Below, piece by piece: positions 1 to 5,398 of a stretch of DNA of 5,398 nucleotides (the first letter of the stretch is position 1; each line of letters starts with the position of its first letter). The translations under genes were made by a program, and so were the position numbers. The notes beneath the pieces were generated by a model, which was not told where the DNA came from, did not search any database, and saw nothing but the letters and a program-made list of their open reading frames with translations. The stretch comes from Pseudomonadota bacterium (GTDB lineage: Bacteria; Pseudomonadota; Gammaproteobacteria; Xanthomonadales; Rhodanobacteraceae). The stretch spans positions 1-5,398 of the forward strand of contig JAJZGE010000169.1 in NCBI GenBank assembly GCA_021798675.1, in the 5' to 3' direction.

Positions 1-50
1 CACTCCTCCATCGCCGCCGGCACTGGCACGGTACTGGAGCCTTCGCTCAT
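1..50 (-). CDS. 5' end of an unidentified gene downstream of trpF (partial)
   Basis: An ATG at 50-48 opens a frame that continues to the window edge, giving only 16 residues, [16 protein letters not shown]. The ATG overlaps the trpF stop in an ATGA arrangement. A purine-rich GAGGGGG lies 10 bases upstream (67-61), which is a workable ribosome binding site. The tight overlap argues for a real, co-transcribed gene. The visible residues are a low-complexity, probably disordered N-terminus and do not identify a family. From gene order in related bacteria, trpB, an acetyltransferase-type gene or accD would be candidates, but nothing in the residues decides between them. Confidence 0.6.
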   Translation of the reverse strand, partial: MSEGSSTVPVPAAMEE

Positions 51-682
51 GACGTTGCATCCCCCTCGTCCGCGGCGCGCACCGCCGCGATGAAATCCCG
101 CAACCTGCCGGCATCCTTGATGCCCGGCGCCGACTCCACGCCGCTGGCCACATCCACCGCCCAAGGCCGCGCAATGCGGATCGCCGCGCCCACGTTGCCC
201 GCATGCAGGCCACCGGCAAGGATCACCGGCTGGGCGAGGTTGCCGGGCAGCAGCGACCAATCGAAGGCCTTGCCGCTGCCGCCGGCCTCGCCTGCGGCGT
301 GGCCGTCCAGCAGCAGTGCGGCAGCGCCTGGGTACTCCTGCAGGCGCGGCAGCGCCCCCGCGCCCGCGCCCATGGCGATGGCCTTGAGGTAGGGGCGCCC
401 GAAACGCGCGCACCATGCGTCGGTTTCGTCGCCGTGGAATTGCAGCAGGTCCGGCTGCACCGCCGCGATGACCTGTTCGACCAGGGCGACCTCATCATCC
501 ATGAACAGCGCCACGGCATCGACGAAGGGCGGCAAGGCACGCCGGATCACCTGCGCCTGTTCCAGCGCCACCCGCCGCTTGCTGCGCGCGGTGAACACCA
601 GGCCGATCGCATCGGCACCCAGCCGCGCCGCCAGCAGCGCATCCTCCACGCGGGTCATGCCACAGCACTTGATGCGGGTCAC
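47..682 (-). CDS. trpF: Phosphoribosylanthranilate isomerase (TrpF)
   Basis: This cytosolic TIM-barrel enzyme catalyses the third step of tryptophan synthesis, the Amadori rearrangement of N-(5-phosphoribosyl)anthranilate to CdRP. The protein has 211 residues, normal for a stand-alone TrpF. The N-terminal KCCGMTR motif places the general-base cysteine at Cys7, and LLLDG places the general-acid aspartate at Asp126; these are the numbers used for the well-studied Thermotoga enzyme. The phosphate-binding end of the barrel is visible as GGSGKAFDW (134-142), LAGGL (155-159) and DVASGVE (177-183), followed by PGIKD. The segment FTARSKRRV (30-38) has Lys where many homologues have Pro in an SPR motif, a mild variation. 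The start is a GTG overlapping the truA stop by four bases, with GGAGG seven bases upstream. It therefore probably depends on translation of truA. The neighbouring trp genes may continue beyond the left edge. Confidence 0.96.
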   Translation of the reverse strand: MTRIKCCGMTRVEDALLAARLGADAIGLVFTARSKRRVALEQAQVIRRALPPFVDAVALFMDDEVALVEQVIAAVQPDLLQFHGDETDAWCARFGRPYLKAIAMGAGAGALPRLQEYPGAAALLLDGHAAGEAGGSGKAFDWSLLPGNLAQPVILAGGLHAGNVGAAIRIARPWAVDVASGVESAPGIKDAGRLRDFIAAVRAADEGDATS

Positions 683-1446
683 TGCGAAACCTCCGCCGGC
701 AGGCCCCAGTGCGCCTCGTAGCGCGGCCCGAGGAAGGTCAGGCCCGACGACGGCGCGGTGGGTCCGGCCACCTCGCGGTTACGGCCGGCCAGCAGTTCGG
801 CGATCCATGCGACGGGCCGCTCGCCGCGCCCCACCGGCAGCAGCGAGCCGACGATGTTGCGCACCATGTGATGCAGGAAGGCGTTCGCCTCGATCTCCAC
901 GATCACCTGCTCGCCCTCGCGCCGCACGCCTACCGACAACACGCAACGGCGCGGATGAGTAGCCTGGCAGGAAACCGCGCGGAACGCGGAGAAGTCGTGC
1001 TCGCCCAGCAGCGCCTGTGCGGCCGCATGCATGCGGCCAGCGTCCAGCGGCTGGCGCTCCCAGGTGACGTAGCGCGCATCCAGCGCTGCGCGTACCGGCC
1101 GATTGAGGATGCTGTAGCGGTAACGCCGGCTGCGCGCGGAAAAGCGTGCGTGGAAATCCTCGGCCACCGGCTGCGCCCACAACACCGCCACGCTGTGCGG
1201 CAGGTTGGAGGTGGCGCCGAGCAGCCAGCCGCGCATCGAGCGCTGCACCGGCGCATCGAAATGCACTACCTGGCAACGGCCATGCACGCCGGCGTCGGTG
1301 CGACCCGCGCAGGTCACCTCGACCGGCTGCGCGGCGACCCTGGACAGCGCCTGCTCCAGCGCACCCTGTACCGTGCTGCCATGGGTGAGCCGCTGCCAGC
1401 CAAGGAAGTCGGTGCCGTCGTATTCGATGCCCAGGGCGATGCGCAT
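679..1446 (-). CDS. truA: tRNA pseudouridine(38-40) synthase TruA
   Basis: TruA isomerises uridines 38, 39 and 40 in the anticodon arm of many tRNAs. The protein is 255 residues, near the usual length. The catalytic motif [10 protein letters not shown] has the essential nucleophile at Asp51. The conserved tyrosine of the [10 protein letters not shown] segment is Tyr109, nine residues earlier than in E. coli, as Asp51 also is (E. coli Asp60 and Tyr118). Other family signatures are the N-terminal [10 protein letters not shown] (9-18), [12 protein letters not shown] (189-200) and GPTAPSSGL (228-236). The start is fixed by an in-frame TGA two codons upstream of the ATG and by the conserved [11 protein letters not shown] opening. 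No Shine-Dalgarno-like purine run is seen in the 20 bases before the ATG. The gene is preceded by a roughly 110-base leader downstream of the fimV terminator and overlaps trpF by four bases at its end. Confidence 0.97.
   Translation of the reverse strand: MRIALGIEYDGTDFLGWQRLTHGSTVQGALEQALSRVAAQPVEVTCAGRTDAGVHGRCQVVHFDAPVQRSMRGWLLGATSNLPHSVAVLWAQPVAEDFHARFSARSRRYRYSILNRPVRAALDARYVTWERQPLDAGRMHAAAQALLGEHDFSAFRAVSCQATHPRRCVLSVGVRREGEQVIVEIEANAFLHHMVRNIVGSLLPVGRGERPVAWIAELLAGRNREVAGPTAPSSGLTFLGPRYEAHWGLPAEVSQ
690..694 (-). promoter_or_regulatory. Ribosome binding site for trpF, within the truA 3' end
   Basis: On the minus strand GGAGG is followed by seven bases and then the GTG start of trpF. 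It decides the start, because the GTG is not an obvious choice by codon alone. It also shows that trpF has its own initiation signal inside the last codons of truA. Confidence 0.8.
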
Positions 1447-1556
1447 GGATCACACGTTTGCAGAAAGTGCGCAGCGTAGCAGGCCACTTCACCTGTGATC
1501 TTCCTGATCGCGAAAATCAGACGGGAGGCCGTCCTCATCCGCACTCGTCAAACGCA
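1447..1556 (-). other. Leader region between the fimV terminator and truA
   Basis: This stretch should carry the truA-trpF promoter if the hairpin at 1557-1581 really terminates fimV transcripts. I can find a TTGACG hexamer on the minus strand (1553-1548), but there is no convincing -10 hexamer at 16-18 bases from it. A small inverted repeat (ctgat 1504-1508, atcag 1516-1520) is too short to name. No open frame here looks like a real gene. Confidence 0.4.
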
Positions 1557-1581
1557 AACGGGCCGGCATGGCCGGCCCGTT
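1557..1581 (-). terminator. Rho-independent terminator downstream of fimV
   Basis: A perfect 11-bp inverted repeat (1557-1567 with 1571-1581) encloses a three-base loop. The stem is almost all G and C with A-T pairs at its base. Read in the fimV direction, the stem is followed by GCGTTTG, so the T-run is short and interrupted (CGTTTGCGTTTG). It lies 25 bases past the fimV stop codon. The stem is strong enough to be a terminator, but the weak T-tract leaves its efficiency uncertain. Read from the other direction there is no T-run, so it fits minus-strand transcripts. Confidence 0.75.
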
Positions 1582-1606
1582 GCTCATCGCTACCGAACGG
1601 ACCCGA

Positions 1607-3814
1607 TCAGTGCAGGTCGTCGAGCAGGCGCTTGGCCACGTCACGCTGCACCTGGCTGCCTTCGTGCAGCACCTCTTCCAGCATGGCGCGCGCGCCTTCC
1701 GGATCGCCCATGTCGAGATAGGCGCGGGCCAGGTCGAGCTTGGTGTCCACCGGATCGTCGCTGAATTCACGTGGCTCGATGTCATGGCCCGCGGGCTGCA
1801 GCTGCGTCTCGGGTTCTTCGTCGAAATGCCAGTCCGGCTTCGCCTCGCTGCCGCGGATCACCGTCGCGTCCTCGTCCACCACAGGCTGGGCCGCCGGCTT
1901 GGCGTCCTCCGCGTGCCTTTCGTGCGAGGGCGTGAGGTCGAAATTGAAGTTGTACTCGCTCACCGTCACCGGACTGGCCGGCATCGGCGGCGGAGCGGAC
2001 GGCGCCGGCGGCTCGGCGGCATACTGGTCGATGTCGAAGCCGTGGCGCGCCTCGTGCTCGTCCGCCACCATGCTGCCGTGGTCCGCGAACAGCGGATGGG
2101 CCGGCACCAGGTCCTCGCCCATGCGCACCACCTGCTGCCACTCCTCCTGCTGCGGATCGGTCACGTGGGCGTGCATGGCCTCGGCCGCAGCCTCGAAGTG
2201 TTCGATGTCGCGACGGCCGTAGTACAGGCTGACCAGTTCCAGGTGCAGGCCGATGTCGTCGGGGTGTTCGGCCAGCTGGTCGAGAAGCAGGTTCTGGTCG
2301 ACGTCGTCGTGGGTGTCGTCCATCGGCAATTCGCCGCCGAAGCGATCGGCCAGCGACGGGGCGGACTTCGGCAGCGCCGCCGGCTTCGCCTTGCGGCGAC
2401 CGAGCAGCCAGCCCAGCAACAGCAGCAGCACCACGGCACCGCCGAGCGCCTGCACCCACAGTTGCGTGTACCAGGGCTCCTCGCTGACCGGGGCCGACTT
2501 GATCGCGGCAGGCTTGACCGGCGCGGTCTTGGCGGGCTTGTGCTTGGCGGGCTCGGCCTTGGCTGGGCTGGCGACCGGATTGGCCACAGGCGCCGTCGCA
2601 GCCCCGGCCGGGGCTGCCGCCGGCTTGGCGGCCGTGGCGCTGCTGGCGGGCGCCGATGCAGCCGGCGCGGGAACGGCCGCCGCCGGCTTCGCCTGCCCGG
2701 CCTTGGCCACAACCGTCTCCGCCGTGGCCGCGGCTGCGGGCTTGGCCTCGGCGGGCATGCCGGCCGACTTGCGTGCCGCGGCCAGCTTCTGCTGCAGCTC
2801 GGCGATCTCGTTGTCCTTCAGCGCGAGCAGACGCTGGTTCTTGCTGTTGAGGTCGCTCAGGTCCTTGAGGCGCGACTTCAGGTCGGCACTCTGCTGCTGC
2901 AGGTTGGCGAGGCTTTCCTCGGTGCGCTGCAGGTCCTGGCGCAGCGCGCCGCTGTTGTCGGTGGCGGATTTGCCGCCCTGCTTCGCCGGCACCAGCGCGA
3001 GATGGTCGCCGGCATTGGCCTTGGTCGCGGTGGGCGAACTGGAGGTGCCGGCACGGGTACCGGCGTCGGCCACGCTGGTCGGCGCATTGCCGATCGGGCC
3101 GTTGCGCCAATCGCCGTTCTCGCGGCGCACTTCCTCGGCAGCGGCGGCCATGGCTACGGCCTCGGCTTCGACCTTGCTGGGAATGCGCAACACCGCACCT
3201 GCCTTCAGCGCGTTGATGTTGTCGCGGTAGAACGCGTCAGGGTTGGCCTGCTTCAGGGCCAGCATCATCTGGTTGATGTCCACGCCGGCCGGCGCAACCT
3301 TGCGGGCCACCGTGGACAGGTTCTGGCCGCTCTCCACGCGCCACTGCCCGGCGACCACCGGTGCCGATGTCCGCGGCTTCGGCGCTGCGGCGGCCGGCTG
3401 CATCGCATGCCCGGCGCGCGGGCGCGAGGACTGGGGAACGGGGCTGCTGCCGGGCGGATCGAGCAGGATGGTGAACTCGCGCACGGTCTTGCCCGTCCCG
3501 CCGTGGACCTCGACCAGCAGGTCGAGGAACGGGTCGTTGACGACCGTCTCGCTGGTGATGCGGATCACCTTGTGGCCGTTGGCACCTTCGACCACGGCGA
3601 AATGCAGGGGAATGCCGCCGGACGCATCGCCCGAGGCCAACTGCACGTTGAGCTGCTGCAGCTCGGCCGCCGTGGCCTGCTGCACCGGAATCTCCGCCAG
3701 CAGCGGCTGGCCCAGCGCTGACTTGACCTGGATCTGGCCCAGATCCATCGCCAGCGCCTGGCCGCTGCCCAAAGCCAAAGCCACCAGCAGCGGCAGTTTC
3801 AACGAACGATTCAT
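1607..3814 (-). CDS. fimV: FimV-type polar/pilus assembly protein with LysM domain
   Basis: FimV is an inner-membrane protein that binds peptidoglycan and helps localise and assemble type IV pili, polar regulators and the type II secretion machinery (known mainly from Pseudomonas). This copy has 735 residues, shorter than the roughly 900-residue Pseudomonas protein. Residues 1-22 form a signal peptide ending QALA. Residues 23-122 are the conserved FimV periplasmic domain (MDLGQIQVKSALGQPLLAEI onward). Residues 157-212 are a LysM peptidoglycan-binding domain ending LKAGAVLRIPS. Residues 290-350 are a coiled coil, 357-443 an Ala/Pro/Lys-rich linker, and 453-472 a single membrane helix followed by RRKAK, placing the C-terminal part in the cytoplasm. 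Residues about 506-576 look TPR-like, then an acidic linker leads to the diagnostic C-terminal FimV domain at 687-735 (DTKLDLARAYLDMGDPEGAR). The open frame extends 51 codons upstream, but the ATG at 3814 has GGGGGAG six bases upstream and begins the signal peptide. It lies 183 bases after the small gene. Confidence 0.95.
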   Translation of the reverse strand: MNRSLKLPLLVALALGSGQALAMDLGQIQVKSALGQPLLAEIPVQQATAAELQQLNVQLASGDASGGIPLHFAVVEGANGHKVIRITSETVVNDPFLDLLVEVHGGTGKTVREFTILLDPPGSSPVPQSSRPRAGHAMQPAAAAPKPRTSAPVVAGQWRVESGQNLSTVARKVAPAGVDINQMMLALKQANPDAFYRDNINALKAGAVLRIPSKVEAEAVAMAAAAEEVRRENGDWRNGPIGNAPTSVADAGTRAGTSSSPTATKANAGDHLALVPAKQGGKSATDNSGALRQDLQRTEESLANLQQQSADLKSRLKDLSDLNSKNQRLLALKDNEIAELQQKLAAARKSAGMPAEAKPAAAATAETVVAKAGQAKPAAAVPAPAASAPASSATAAKPAAAPAGAATAPVANPVASPAKAEPAKHKPAKTAPVKPAAIKSAPVSEEPWYTQLWVQALGGAVVLLLLLGWLLGRRKAKPAALPKSAPSLADRFGGELPMDDTHDDVDQNLLLDQLAEHPDDIGLHLELVSLYYGRRDIEHFEAAAEAMHAHVTDPQQEEWQQVVRMGEDLVPAHPLFADHGSMVADEHEARHGFDIDQYAAEPPAPSAPPPMPASPVTVSEYNFNFDLTPSHERHAEDAKPAAQPVVDEDATVIRGSEAKPDWHFDEEPETQLQPAGHDIEPREFSDDPVDTKLDLARAYLDMGDPEGARAMLEEVLHEGSQVQRDVAKRLLDDLH

Positions 3815-3997
3815 CACGTGCTCCCCCGAACAGGCCACAGCCCCCCGGCAAGGCCACCACAACGGCGGCACTTTGGCCAGATAGGCTGCCACTTTAGTTA
3901 GATGCGGACGGATCAACAATAGGCGGAACGGAGACTTGCGACGCATTGCTGCCGAACATTCCAGCAACGGCGGCCACCAGGGGCGACCCTGCAGCGC
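3815..3997 (-). promoter_or_regulatory. Intergenic region between the small coiled-coil gene and fimV
   Basis: At 183 bases this is the longest gap in the window and the likely place for a fimV promoter or control site. Its centre (about 3890-3920) is clearly richer in A and T than the surrounding genes. It contains two AAAGTG motifs 21 bp apart (3895-3890 and 3874-3869 on the minus strand) and a short inverted repeat (3946-3951 with 3962-3967). TATTGT occurs as a possible -10, but no matching -35 is seen. I see no T-tailed hairpin, so transcripts from asd could read through into fimV. Confidence 0.4.
3821..3827 (-). promoter_or_regulatory. Ribosome binding site deciding the fimV start
   Basis: GGGGGAG on the minus strand is six bases before ATG 3814-3812. 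It selects this ATG over the in-frame upstream ATGs at 3967 and 3946, whose extensions would bury the signal peptide about 50 residues inside the protein. Confidence 0.75.
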
Positions 3998-4287
3998 TCA
4001 GGTTCCCTCGCCGGCCGCCCTGCCGGCCTGCTGCGCCGCTTGCAGCTGCCGCTGCAGTTCGGCGATCTCCGCATCCTGCCGCTTGAGTTTCGCCGCGGCG
4101 GCCTGACTCCGGGATTCCTGTGCGCTCACGCTGTTTTGCAGGCGCCGCACTTCGGCTTTCCGCTTGACCAGCATCACCGTCGCCCGCCGTGCGGTTCGGG
4201 CCACCGACGCAGCTCCGGCGGACGGAACCGCCCCCAGCGCCAAGGCCGCCAACAGGGCGGCCAGCCGCAGCCTGCGCGCCCGTGGCG

Positions 4288-4291
<4 letters not shown>
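3998..4291 (-). CDS. Small exported coiled-coil protein of unknown function
   Basis: I do not recognise a named family. The protein has 97 residues. Residues 1-27 look like a signal peptide: a basic start (TPRARRLR), a hydrophobic core (LAALLAALALGAV) and an AGA-like cleavage site at about 25-27. The mature part, about 70 residues, is charged and Ala/Gln-rich with no cysteines, and residues 41-90 have heptad-like spacing typical of a coiled coil. The GTG start overlaps the asd TGA by four bases and has GGAGG exactly seven bases upstream, inside the last asd codons, so it is probably translationally coupled to asd. A later ATG (residue 40) would remove the signal peptide and has no comparable ribosome site. 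The helix at residues 68-85 resembles the FimV coiled coil. Its position just before fimV makes a periplasmic role connected with FimV possible, but this is inference. Confidence 0.75.
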
Positions 4292-5312
<1,021 letters not shown>

Positions 5313-5316
<4 letters not shown>

Positions 5317-5396
5317 CGGGTGGTTTCTTCGCGGGTGGGAAAAGGGGCGCGGGCCGCAGATTGCGCTTCGGGGTTCAGCAGGTTCGGCGGATGCCC
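5313..5396 (-). CDS. Possible 3' end of a gene upstream of asd (partial, uncertain)
   Basis: On the minus strand one frame is open from the right edge through 27 codons and stops at a TGA (5315-5313) overlapping the asd ATG as ATGA. The residues end ARAPFPTREETTR. Such overlaps occur at other junctions in this window, which favours a real gene. Against it, the stretch is Pro-rich with no recognisable motif, and open frames arise easily by chance at this GC content. If it is not a gene, this is simply the asd leader. Confidence 0.25.
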
Positions 5397-5398
5397 GG

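Noticed and set aside
709..1479. A 256-codon plus-strand frame antisense to truA, and a similar 172-codon one antisense to trpF (203-721)
   Set aside because: Both overlap genes with complete catalytic motifs, have shadow-like composition and no ribosome site or neighbours on that strand.
2490..2760. Ala/Pro/Lys-rich repetitive stretch that could be taken for a repeat array
   Set aside because: It is the low-complexity periplasmic linker of FimV; no regular repeat unit is maintained at the DNA level.
1568..3721. A 717-codon open frame on the plus strand, antisense to nearly all of fimV
   Set aside because: Its translation is a His/Arg/Gly/Leu-rich string with no domain, and it mirrors the codon bias of fimV. 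Long antisense open frames are expected in such GC-rich genes with few T/A third positions.
3875..3892. A sigma-54-like TGGC...GG pattern before fimV
   Set aside because: The GG and GC elements are off by one base in spacing and the TTGC half is missing.
3946..3967. Inverted repeat TTGCTG / CAGCAA with a 10-base loop after the small gene
   Set aside because: The stem is only six pairs and no T-run follows in the minus-strand direction, so it is not supported as a terminator.

Overview
The window is a compact, very GC-rich, housekeeping-type segment in which every supported gene lies on the minus strand. In transcription order (right to left) it reads: asd (aspartate-semialdehyde dehydrogenase), a 97-residue exported coiled-coil protein of unknown function, fimV (peptidoglycan-binding polar/type IV pilus assembly protein), truA (tRNA pseudouridine synthase I), trpF (phosphoribosylanthranilate isomerase), and the first 16 codons of another gene that runs off the left edge. 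The order asd-fimV-truA-trpF is known from gammaproteobacteria such as Pseudomonas and Xanthomonadales. The extreme GC content and the protein sequences suggest a xanthomonad relative, perhaps Rhodanobacteraceae. That placement is inference from gene order and protein flavour, not from a search.

Layout. Positions 5317-5398 are the sequence upstream of asd; one minus-strand frame stays open through it and stops in an ATGA overlap with the asd start, so it may be the tail of another gene. asd fills 4288-5316. The small gene at 3998-4291 starts with GTG inside the asd stop codon. A 183-bp spacer (3815-3997) then leads to fimV (1607-3814); it holds two AAAGTG motifs 21 bp apart. fimV is followed by a strong hairpin terminator (1557-1581). 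A roughly 110-bp leader without a clear promoter precedes truA (679-1446). truA, trpF (47-682) and the next gene are chained by 4-bp stop/start overlaps.

The window therefore appears to hold at least two transcription units: asd plus the small gene, possibly reading on into fimV and ending at the hairpin; and truA-trpF-next gene. The metabolic genes (lysine/threonine/methionine branch, tryptophan, tRNA modification) surround fimV without an obvious functional link, as in related genomes. The one part not explained by well-known families is the small exported coiled-coil gene. Its C-terminal helix matches part of the FimV coiled coil in frame, at 39 of 53 nucleotides. I see no mobile elements, CRISPR arrays, tRNA or rRNA genes, and no sign of recent transfer.
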